Source: Candidatus Peregrinibacteria bacterium
GTDB taxonomy: Bacteria > Patescibacteriota > Gracilibacteria > UM-FILTER-43-11
NCBI GenBank assembly: GCA_030637565.1
Contig: DAOWGG010000086.1
Span: forward strand, 1-11,631
Length of the DNA: 11,631 nt
Direction of reading: 5' to 3'
Part shown: positions 1 through 5,134 of the stretch, piece by piece
How the letters are laid out: each line of letters starts with the position of its first letter
Position numbering within the stretch: position 1 is the stretch's first letter
The notes under the pieces: generated by a model
The model's database searches: none
What the model was told of the DNA's origin: nothing
The model's input: only the letters and a program-made list of their open reading frames with translations
Program-made: the position numbers and the translations under genes

Positions 1-279
1 ATTGGTTCCAAATTTAACATACCCTACTCCAACAATACTGTATTCGAGTTTGAATACTCGACTTACTTTTTTGTAAGTTTTCGAAACCAAAAGAATTTCT
101 TTTACACCAGGTAATCGAACGACTTGCCCTTCATTAAGCTTTTGCTTGTCTCCAATAACACCAATAGCTGTTCGTTGGGTTCCGAACATCGCTTCACCTT
201 TTAGGTCGTGTTCTTCAATCACGTGTAGTACGTGGTCGGTCATTTCACGCGTTGCGTCTTTGCTCATTACTATAATCAT
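1..279 (-). CDS. aroF: DAHP synthase (type I-beta), N-terminal part, cut by window edge
   Basis: 3-Deoxy-7-phosphoheptulonate synthase condenses phosphoenolpyruvate with erythrose-4-phosphate, the first step of the shikimate pathway, in the cytoplasm. The 93 codons from the ATG at 279 to the window edge stay open. They begin MIIVMSKDAT and contain TAIGVIGD (about 42-49) and RLPGVKEILLVSKTYKKVSR (about 60-79), the pattern of the ferredoxin-like regulatory domain that precedes the barrel in Thermotoga-type DAHP synthases. The catalytic barrel lies outside the window. In the family this domain carries allosteric inhibition by Tyr/Phe, which fits the Phe/Tyr-rich leader peptide just upstream. The ATG at 279 is preferred over the in-frame ATG at 267 because MIIVM is the normal family N-terminus. 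There is no Shine-Dalgarno sequence. The family call is firm; the symbol aroF is by family convention. Confidence 0.85.
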   Translation of the reverse strand, partial: MIIVMSKDATREMTDHVLHVIEEHDLKGEAMFGTQRTAIGVIGDKQKLNEGQVVRLPGVKEILLVSKTYKKVSRVFKLEYSIVGVGYVKFGTN

Positions 280-314
280 TTTTTATGGGGTTAGCTTTTA
301 GTAATTGGTGGTGT

Positions 315-336
315 AAAAAAACCGCCTGGTAGCGGT
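315..336 (-). terminator. Intrinsic terminator of the aroF attenuator
   Basis: Read on the minus strand, ACCGC (336-332) pairs with GCGGT (325-321) around the loop TACCAG, which can tighten by one U.G pair. It is followed at once by a run of seven T, ending at 315. This is a compact Rho-independent terminator placed between the leader peptide and the aroF start, so it would stop transcription before aroF. Its left arm can instead pair with AGCGG at 369-365, which would abolish it. It would also end read-through transcripts from pheT. Confidence 0.75.
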
Positions 337-376
337 CATTCATTTCTATTGTATGAAATAACGGCCGCTTAGCGGG
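321..376 (-). promoter_or_regulatory. Attenuator with mutually exclusive hairpins (1:2, 2:3, 3:4)
   Basis: Four segments in the minus-strand RNA can pair alternatively. Segment 1 is CCCGC (376-372), inside the last sense codons of the leader peptide. Segment 2 is AGCGG (369-365), right after the stop codon. Segment 3 is ACCGCT (336-331). Segment 4 is GGCGGT (326-321), followed by T7. Pairing 1:2 has the TAA stop codon in its loop. Pairing 2:3 (AGCGG with CCGCT) can be extended by TTCAT with ATGAA and acts as antiterminator. Pairing 3:4 is the terminator. A ribosome stalled on the Phe/Tyr codons would cover segment 1 and free 2:3; one reaching the stop codon would cover segment 2 and allow 3:4. 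The geometry is read from the sequence; the mechanism is inferred from the trp/phe attenuator model. Confidence 0.75.
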
Positions 377-416
377 TTTCAAAGTAAAAACCAAAGAAAA
401 AAGACTGTTTATTCAT
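369..416 (-). CDS. Phe/Tyr-rich leader peptide of aroF (15 aa)
   Basis: The short open reading frame encodes MNKQSFFFGFYFETR and ends in TAA at 371-369. Six of seven consecutive codons (residues 6-12) are Phe or Tyr: TTT TTC TTT GGT TTT TAC TTT. Such density of the end-product amino acids, followed by alternative hairpins and a terminator before an aromatic-biosynthesis gene, is the signature of a ribosome-mediated attenuation leader, as in enterobacterial pheA and pheST. It is too short for normal gene calling. No Shine-Dalgarno sequence precedes it, and the predicted transcription start lies only a few bases before the ATG, so initiation would be nearly leaderless. An in-frame ATG at 443 would give a 24-residue version (MKNCYTKND added) if transcription comes through from pheT. 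Confidence 0.8.
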   Translation of the reverse strand: MNKQSFFFGFYFETR

Positions 417-425
417 ATCGTTTTT

Positions 426-453
426 AGTGTAGCAATTTTTCATGGGGTGTCAA
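426..453 (-). promoter_or_regulatory. Sigma70-type promoter of the leader-aroF transcript
   Basis: On the minus strand a perfect -35 TTGACA (453-448) is separated by 16 bp from the -10 TACACT (431-426). A TG dinucleotide one base upstream gives an extended -10 element. The -35 box begins 9 bp after the pheT stop codon. The expected start near 418-420 leads straight into the leader peptide ATG at 416. The perfect -35 and the placement support it; the -10 matches at four of six positions. Confidence 0.6.
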
Positions 454-461
454 AAGAATCC

Positions 462-2849
462 TTAATCCCGAATGGCTGCCCCCGTTGACTTTAAATTGGC
501 CAATACTTTTTTGTGGATTTCGCTTACTTCCTCCTCCTTTAGTGTTCGATCGTCTGCGCGGTAGGTAATGGAATACGTCAGACTTCTTTTATCTGCTCCA
601 ATATTTTCTCCTTCGTATTCATCGATTAAATCAATGTTTTTAACCAATGTTTTATCGGTTTTTTGAATCGCATTGGTGTAGTCCTGCGCTAGGTTCTTTT
701 TTGGAATTAACACACTTACATCCAATTGAATTGATGGATATTTAGGAAGCTCTTTGTATTTTGGGGTTTGATCGATATTCATTGCATGAATTGATTCCAT
801 ATTGATTTCAGCAATGGTGACTCGTTCTTTTATTCCAAAATTCTTTCCAATTTGTGGATGTAATTCATAAAGTGATCCAATGGTTTGACCTCTCAAAATT
901 ATGTCTGCTATACGTCCTGGATGTTGATGACTTTCGCTGTTTTTTTCGTTTGAAGGCTTTAATTTAAATCCTAAATGCTCAATGGTTCCTTGTAATTCTC
1001 TAAAATCAGATCCAACTGTGGTTATGATCAAATTGGATTCCTCTTCGGCTTTGTCGGCTTTTTTGTGGTAGGTACGAGCGAGCTCAAAGAGCTTAAATTC
1101 TTTCTGATAACGAGTGTTGTCGGCAATCATTTCCATTGTCCATGGAAGCAGGCTCTCTCTCATGATCGACAGTTCACTGCTGATAGGATTGGTCACTTCA
1201 ATGCTGGCACTTCCTTGCTCCATTCCACATTTCTTTAGTAGCTCAGGACCTAAAAATGAGAACGTGTATATTTCGTTGAAGCCAAATGAAACCAATTTGT
1301 CCTTCATCTCTTTCTCGAAACGTCGTCGTGCGTTGATTGCTACAGGTTTATTGCTTATTTTTGGGGCGACAAATGGGATTTCATCGTAACCATAAATTCG
1401 TACCACTTCTTCAATTAAATCCGCTTCCATATGAATATCACCCAACCTCCAGCTAGGAATAATGACTTCAAAACATTCTTTATTTTCTTTTAATTCAAAT
1501 CCAAGGTCATTTAGAATTCGTTTAACCTCCTTGTCTGGAATGTTATATCCTATCAATCGCTCCATTTGACTTTTTCGAAGTTCAATTGATCGATTTTCAG
1601 ATTTATAATTTTTAAATTCAACAACTTCGCTGGCTATTTTAGCGTTAGGACAAAGCTCTAAAATTAATTCCATACTTCGGGATAATCCCTCTTTTGCTAA
1701 TTCATTATCGACACCTTTTTCGTAAATAATCGCCGCGTCACTGATTTGCCCCAATCCTCGTACGCCTCGCCTGGTAAGTTCTGGGTTGTAAACAGGGGCA
1801 TGCAAAAGCACTCGGTTGGTTTTTTGGTTAATACCACTGTGTAATCCGCCCATAATTCCACATAGGTCGAACAGTTCGTTTCCGTCGTCGAATACCGTGA
1901 TTCCTTCGAATAATTCGATTTCTTTTTCATCCAATGTAATCACTTTTTCACCTTTCTTGCTTTTACGCATGGTCCATTTCTTGCCTTTTACTTGATCTAG
2001 GTCAAAAGCATGCATTGGCATTCCGAGTTCCAGCATTACGTAGTTCGTAATATCTACAATATTGCTGATGGGTCGGATTCCGCAGGCAATTAAGTGTTGT
2101 TTCATCCAATCGGGTGAATCTTTTACTTCGATTCCCGTTAAATAGACGGCCAAATAATTGGAGCACGCGTCTTTATCTTTGATTTTGATTTCGATTGGCA
2201 GAGGACTTCCGTTCTTGGTCCGTTCTTGGTCCGTTGTGGAGCTATCGTTTTTCCATTTACCCAATCCACAAGCAACGAATTCGCGAGCGAAGCCACGGTG
2301 GCTGAAAAGGTCTGGGCGGTTCGTGATCGCGTGGTTGTCTACATCAATCACCACATCATCTAATCCCAATGCTTTGGCTAACGGAGTTCCAGTAGGCGCA
2401 TTGATGTGACTCAGATCCACAATTTCATGCTCTCCTTTTTTAGGGAACATTTCGTCCAGTCCAATTTCTTCTGCAGCACAAATCATTCCAAAACTTTCTT
2501 CGCCTCGAATCTTCGCTTTTTCCATTTTTACCACGTCGGTTCCATGCCATTTTACTACGGCACCGAGTTGGGCAAATGCCACTTTCATTCCTTCTTCTAA
2601 ATTAGATCCTCCACACACCACTTGAATCTTTTCTTGTCCATTATCCACCATGGTAATGCGGAGTTTGTCGGCATTTGGATGGGGAAGGATTTTATCAATT
2701 TTACCCAAAACCACTTTATCTAAATGGGCTCCAGTGTCTTCCATGGTTTCTATTTCGGCACTACGAGCAGTAATGATTTCTTTGATTTTATCGTTGTTTT
2801 TTTCGGTTATGTCGATGAAGTTCGATAGCCAGTTGAGTGAGATTTTCAT
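462..2849 (-). CDS. pheT: Phenylalanine--tRNA ligase beta subunit
   Basis: Beta subunit of the cytoplasmic alpha2-beta2 phenylalanyl-tRNA synthetase, which charges tRNA-Phe and edits mischarged Tyr. The 795 residues match the normal bacterial length. The N-terminus MKISLNWLSNFI is typical. The EMAP-like tRNA-binding domain spans about 42-155 (PHPNADKLRI at 56-65, VCGGSN). NRPDLFSHRG (177-186) follows, then the B3/B4 editing domain (about 215-390, with ISNIVDITNYVMLELG and GIMGG), the B5 domain (about 415-485), the synthetase-like core (HPGRIADI, GSLYELHPQIG), and a C-terminal ferredoxin-fold anticodon-binding domain (about 700-795, starting near KYPSIQLDVSV). No pheS lies upstream here, although pheS-pheT is the usual order, so pheS must be elsewhere. 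An 11-bp tandem repeat lies in the coding region at 2209-2235. No Shine-Dalgarno sequence precedes the ATG. The gene runs directly into the aroF leader region without its own terminator. Confidence 0.97.
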   Translation of the reverse strand: MKISLNWLSNFIDITEKNNDKIKEIITARSAEIETMEDTGAHLDKVVLGKIDKILPHPNADKLRITMVDNGQEKIQVVCGGSNLEEGMKVAFAQLGAVVKWHGTDVVKMEKAKIRGEESFGMICAAEEIGLDEMFPKKGEHEIVDLSHINAPTGTPLAKALGLDDVVIDVDNHAITNRPDLFSHRGFAREFVACGLGKWKNDSSTTDQERTKNGSPLPIEIKIKDKDACSNYLAVYLTGIEVKDSPDWMKQHLIACGIRPISNIVDITNYVMLELGMPMHAFDLDQVKGKKWTMRKSKKGEKVITLDEKEIELFEGITVFDDGNELFDLCGIMGGLHSGINQKTNRVLLHAPVYNPELTRRGVRGLGQISDAAIIYEKGVDNELAKEGLSRSMELILELCPNAKIASEVVEFKNYKSENRSIELRKSQMERLIGYNIPDKEVKRILNDLGFELKENKECFEVIIPSWRLGDIHMEADLIEEVVRIYGYDEIPFVAPKISNKPVAINARRRFEKEMKDKLVSFGFNEIYTFSFLGPELLKKCGMEQGSASIEVTNPISSELSIMRESLLPWTMEMIADNTRYQKEFKLFELARTYHKKADKAEEESNLIITTVGSDFRELQGTIEHLGFKLKPSNEKNSESHQHPGRIADIILRGQTIGSLYELHPQIGKNFGIKERVTIAEINMESIHAMNIDQTPKYKELPKYPSIQLDVSVLIPKKNLAQDYTNAIQKTDKTLVKNIDLIDEYEGENIGADKRSLTYSITYRADDRTLKEEEVSEIHKKVLANLKSTGAAIRD
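2209..2235. repeat. 11-bp tandem repeat inside pheT
   Basis: The 11-mer CCGTTCTTGGT occurs at 2209-2219 and 2220-2230, followed by a partial third copy CCGTT. Because 11 is not a multiple of 3, the two copies are read in different frames (part of TTDQERTKNGS). The repeat falls in the linker before the B3/B4 domain, where length is expected to vary. Confidence 0.85.
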
Positions 2850-2853
2850 GTTT

Positions 2854-2879
2854 AATAACGTTGTGACGGAATAACGTCA
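2854..2879. promoter_or_regulatory. Repeat cluster just before pheT, possible operator
   Basis: AATAACGT occurs twice, at 2854-2861 and 2870-2877, 16 bp apart. TGACG (2864-2868) and CGTCA (2875-2879) form an inverted repeat with a 6-bp spacer. The cluster ends 5 bp before the pheT start codon, so it could be an operator or a 5' UTR stem. No convincing promoter was seen in this gap, and a function is not demonstrated. Confidence 0.3.
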
Positions 2880-2903
2880 TAACCATACCCTAAAAAGGCT
2901 AAT

Positions 2904-2924
2904 TTCGAAATTCGAAATTCGAAA
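2904..2924. repeat. (TTCGAAA)x3 tandem heptamer
   Basis: Three perfect copies of TTCGAAA follow each other at 2904-2910, 2911-2917 and 2918-2924. Each unit contains the palindrome TTCGAA, so the tract can form small hairpins. It lies between pheT and the upstream minus-strand gene. Confidence 0.9.
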
Positions 2925-2935
2925 AAATAACAAAC

Positions 2936-2956
2936 TCCAAATCCTAAATCTCAAAT
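2936..2956. repeat. Degenerate heptamer repeat (YYYAAAT)x3
   Basis: TCCAAAT, CCTAAAT and CTCAAAT follow with exact 7-bp period, 11 bp after the TTCGAAA tract. The last base reaches the stop codon of the neighbouring minus-strand gene. The pattern is pyrimidine triplet plus AAAT. Confidence 0.7.
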
Positions 2957-3354
2957 TATTTGGTGGGTTTTTTTGTTTTTGTAGCTTTTTTTTCAGCGAG
3001 CTTTTTTGCTTCCATTGCTTTCCCCTTCCCCTTTTCAGCTTGTTCTTGTAGGTATTTTGCTGGACTTTTTAAAAAACTAGATCCTTCTTTTTTTAGCTTC
3101 TTGAAAACATGAGATTCCTCACCGTGTTCTCCTTGAGCAAATTCGATAATATCATTGGTCATGGCAAAAATTTCCTCTCCCATTACCATTGGAGCGTCTT
3201 TTAGACCTTCATATTTTGTTCGATTTTTTGGAACCGCGAGCCATTTTTTTTGCCAACCATCTACCTTCTTTTTATCAACGCCTGTTTTTTCTCCGATTTT
3301 GCTGAATATTTTTTCAACAGGGTGATCATTTTTTGGGTTTTCTTTTTTAGGCAT
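2956..3354 (-). CDS. Hypothetical protein with Lys-rich C-terminal tail (132 aa)
   Basis: I do not recognise a family. The protein is small, soluble and strongly basic, with no signal peptide or membrane segment. Residues 1-35 are rich in Lys (MPKKENPKNDHPVEKIF...), residues about 36-100 look like an ordinary helical domain, and the last 25 residues are a Lys/Ala tail (KGKGKAMEAKKLAEKKATK). Such tails occur in nucleic-acid-binding or nucleoid-associated proteins, but that is only a suggestion. It has its own good promoter (TTGTCT-17-TATAAT) and is divergent from the gene at 3429. The ATG at 3354 follows the predicted transcription start by about 35 nt and has no Shine-Dalgarno sequence. Presence of the promoter and unbroken frame make it likely real. 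Confidence 0.7.
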   Translation of the reverse strand: MPKKENPKNDHPVEKIFSKIGEKTGVDKKKVDGWQKKWLAVPKNRTKYEGLKDAPMVMGEEIFAMTNDIIEFAQGEHGEESHVFKKLKKEGSSFLKSPAKYLQEQAEKGKGKAMEAKKLAEKKATKTKKPTK

Positions 3355-3369
3355 AATTTTAAATTGGGT

Positions 3370-3398
3370 TTGATTTTTTTAAATTTTGTCTATATATT
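3370..3398 (+). promoter_or_regulatory. Promoter for the plus-strand gene at 3429
   Basis: TTGATT (3370-3375) and TATATT (3393-3398) are separated by 17 bp, matching consensus at four and five positions. The predicted start near 3405 gives a short 5' UTR of about 24 nt. Its -10 box overlaps the -10 box of the divergent minus-strand promoter, so the two could compete for RNA polymerase. Confidence 0.45.
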
Positions 3399-3424
3399 AT
3401 ATCAGCTTTTTACTCCAAAGACAA
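3396..3424 (-). promoter_or_regulatory. Promoter for the minus-strand gene at 3354
   Basis: On the minus strand TTGTCT (3424-3419) is followed after 17 bp by a perfect TATAAT (3401-3396). The predicted start is near 3389, about 35 nt before the ATG. It overlaps the opposing promoter of the gene at 3429. Confidence 0.65.
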
Positions 3425-3428
3425 TTTT

Positions 3429-3851
3429 ATGTTGAGACCTATGCCCTTCACATCATCTTTTGATCTTCCTTCAGATGAGCCAATTCGTTCTTATGACCCT
3501 AATGACGTACAAGGAGCGAGTTATCGTATTTTAAGTGAGCTTGGACAAGGAAAGGACTTTCAGGAGGTTTTGACTCATTTAGGTCAGCGTCGGAATGATC
3601 CTGAAAATTTTGTTGCTGAGTCGACTTTAAGTTTAATTAGCCAAATTCGTCTTTTCCTTTCTGCTCGAATTCCTCGAAAAACTTCTGATTTAAGTGGTGA
3701 TGTAATGAGCGTTGGAGAGAAGTTGAGTCGAGCTTTTCCTGAAATTGATTTTTCTCCTGAAGAAATTGCTTCGATTGTCCCTCTTGTTCGTGACCGTTTA
3801 AAGATGACAGTCAATCATCATCGTGTTCATTCTCATCGATTTCCTCTCTAA
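3429..3851 (+). CDS. Hypothetical protein (140 aa)
   Basis: I do not recognise a family. The sequence is a plausible soluble protein without signal peptide or membrane segments. It has a disordered-looking N-terminus (about 1-28), a helical middle part (YRILSELGQGKDFQEVLTHL, then a segment around SLISQIRLFLSARI), a DFSPEEIASIVPLVRDRLK helix near the end, and a His/Arg tail (NHHRVHSHRF). An in-frame ATG at 3441 could be the real start (MPFTSS). Neither start has a Shine-Dalgarno sequence. It is divergent from the Lys-rich gene at 3354 and ends 10 bp from the 3' end of the candidate RNA on the opposite strand. The divergent promoter and ordinary residue composition support a real gene. Confidence 0.65.
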   Translation: MLRPMPFTSSFDLPSDEPIRSYDPNDVQGASYRILSELGQGKDFQEVLTHLGQRRNDPENFVAESTLSLISQIRLFLSARIPRKTSDLSGDVMSVGEKLSRAFPEIDFSPEEIASIVPLVRDRLKMTVNHHRVHSHRFPL

Positions 3852-3860
3852 ATTTAAATA

Positions 3861-4004
3861 GACCGAAATACCGTTTCCTGCCTCCTTTAGTCCCCGGGCG
3901 ACCCAGGTGGGTTTCTTCATCGTTCACACCACGGTGCGAAGAAATTTAGAATCCCTTGCAAAAGGTGTAGAGGAAATTACAGGCAGACAACGTATATTCC
4001 AGTC
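3861..4004 (-). ncRNA. Candidate 144-nt structured RNA of unknown class
   Basis: The two ends of this gap segment pair over 24 nt in the minus-strand RNA. Bases 4004-3981 pair with 3883-3861 to give 22 pairs, with one bulge and one G.A mismatch. Four pairs are G.U wobbles that work only if the minus strand is the RNA; on the plus strand they would be A.C mismatches. Inside lie a hairpin UUUCUUC/GAAGAAA (3944-3912) and a small CCC/GGG hairpin (3911-3902), and CCUUU (3965-3961) can pair with AAAGG (3888-3884). A TTGCCA-17-TAAAAT promoter is placed so that transcription would start at the first base of the closing stem. The rod shape recalls 6S-type RNAs, but I find no diagnostic motif of 6S, SRP, RNase P or tmRNA. 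No clear terminator follows. A degenerate inverted-repeat element is the main alternative. Confidence 0.5.
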
Positions 4005-4011
4005 ATGGTTT

Positions 4012-4040
4012 ATTTTAAGTTTACTTCTTTTTTTTGGCAA
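4012..4040 (-). promoter_or_regulatory. Promoter of the candidate RNA
   Basis: On the minus strand TTGCCA (4040-4035) and TAAAAT (4017-4012) are separated by 17 bp and match consensus at ten of twelve positions. Transcription would begin at about 4004-4006, the outer end of the long stem. It lies in the gap after the polymerase gene, with no protein start just downstream, so it points to an untranslated transcript. Confidence 0.55.
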
Positions 4041-4088
4041 TATTTTTTCGTTGTTCTGGAGTAGCCACACTTTAATATTTTGTTTTAT

Positions 4089-5048
4089 CTACCTTCGTTT
4101 TTCTGGATCTACCCATTTTATTCCCAGCTTCCTGCATACTTCTTTTTCAGTTTTACCAGCAACATATTCACCATCTTTGAATAAACCGTATTCGTTGAGG
4201 AGGAAGCCTTTTTTGATGGCGTGTTGGCGCATTTTTATGTTGAAAACTTTACTTCCGGTGAAATATAAAAGGGCTGCTCCATAGCTCTCTTCGGGTACAA
4301 ATCGAATATCAATTTGAAGATCATTTTTCTTAATAACAAAAGAGAATTTGGTTTCACCTCGCCCTAAAATTGTTAGATTTGGAAACGTTTTGAGGATCTG
4401 TTTTTCCGCATTAATGACAAGCCTTTTGGACCCCACTATTAAAACATCTAAATCCCCAACGGCCTTGGCTTGGCGACGGAAGCTGCCAGCGGCTTCGGCT
4501 TTTTTTACCCCTTTTATCTTTTTTAGGAGGTTGATGATTTTTTTGGCGATCGGCTCTACTTCACTTCGTTTGTGTTTTTTCTTTTTTTGGCGATCCGCTT
4601 CAATGGCTTCCAAAATTTTATCAATGGTTTTCTGTCCAAACCCTGGAAGAGCCAACAGCTCTTCGTTTTTAGCGGCCTTTACAAGCTCTTTTTTTGAAGT
4701 GATGCTTGCTAGCAAGAAAAGCTTTCCAATTCGTCCTGGGCCGAGCCCTGGAATCTTAAGCATTGCTCGTACTGTTTTAGGAATTTCCAGTCGTAAATCT
4801 TCTAAAAAACGCATTTTTCCTGTTTCAATGTATTCCATCATTTTTTGTGCGAGTGCTTTTCCGATGCGATTGATTTGAAGAAATTCGGCTTCATTGGCGT
4901 TTTGTTTTGTGATGGGGTCAGCCTCTTCTTTTAATACGCGTGCGGCTTCTCGATAGGCGCGTACTCGAAAAAATCCCTCCCCTAAAATTCCCATTAAATC
5001 GGCAATTTCATTGAATAGCTTATAGAAGTCGTTGTTGTATTTCTTCAT
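4089..5048 (-). CDS. PolX-family DNA polymerase core, lacking PHP domain
   Basis: Family X (pol beta-like) nucleotidyltransferase, expected to fill gaps in DNA repair in the cytoplasm. The 319 residues show the 8-kDa domain (about 1-85, GEGFFRVRAYREAARVL at 23-39), two helix-hairpin-helix motifs (IPGLGPGRIGKL at 99-110 and LPGFGQKTIDKI at 134-145), the palm motif GSFRR (188-192), the metal-binding pair D199/D201 in GDLDVL, the third Asp D247 in QIDIRF, and YFTGS (262-266). The C-terminal thumb helix ends at LGIKWVDPEKRR. All catalytic residues are present. Typical bacterial PolX continues into a C-terminal PHP nuclease domain of about 250 residues; here the frame stops where that domain would begin and nothing like PHP follows in the window. 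No Shine-Dalgarno sequence precedes the ATG. Confidence 0.9.
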   Translation of the reverse strand: MKKYNNDFYKLFNEIADLMGILGEGFFRVRAYREAARVLKEEADPITKQNANEAEFLQINRIGKALAQKMMEYIETGKMRFLEDLRLEIPKTVRAMLKIPGLGPGRIGKLFLLASITSKKELVKAAKNEELLALPGFGQKTIDKILEAIEADRQKKKKHKRSEVEPIAKKIINLLKKIKGVKKAEAAGSFRRQAKAVGDLDVLIVGSKRLVINAEKQILKTFPNLTILGRGETKFSFVIKKNDLQIDIRFVPEESYGAALLYFTGSKVFNIKMRQHAIKKGFLLNEYGLFKDGEYVAGKTEKEVCRKLGIKWVDPEKRR

Positions 5049-5099
5049 GATTTTATAGTCTCAATTGTGGGCTTTGGGTGCAAGTTTAAATCCTAATCA

Positions 5100-5128
5100 T
5101 TGAAAAAGATTGTATTAAGAGATATGTT
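5100..5128 (+). promoter_or_regulatory. Promoter of the GNAT gene, possibly giving a leaderless mRNA
   Basis: TTGAAA (5100-5105) and TATGTT (5123-5128) are separated by 17 bp. Only six bases lie between the -10 box and the ATG at 5135, so the A of the start codon falls at about +1. The purine run GAGGT touches the ATG directly and is too close to serve as a ribosome binding site. Confidence 0.45.
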
Positions 5129-5134
5129 TGAGGT

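Noticed and set aside
280..461. T-box riboswitch before aroF
   Set aside because: The leader is short, lacks the conserved T-box bulge sequence and stem I, and a Phe-coding leader peptide explains it better.
3861..4004. MITE with 24-bp terminal inverted repeats
   Set aside because: No target-site duplication was visible and the mismatches are mostly G.U-compatible on one strand, which favours an RNA. Kept as the main alternative.
3977..4006. Nine-codon frame MTGIYVVCL at the 5' end of the candidate RNA
   Set aside because: No ribosome binding site, no biased residue content, and it lies inside the long closing stem.
3907..4284. Open plus-strand frame of 125 codons
   Set aside because: It overlaps the PolX 3' end antisense and the candidate RNA; composition is low-complexity Phe/Leu/Ser and no motif is seen.
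5052..5057. TATAAA before the PolX start as a -10 box
   Set aside because: It lies only 3 bp from the ATG, so the start codon would not be transcribed, and no -35 box is at proper distance.
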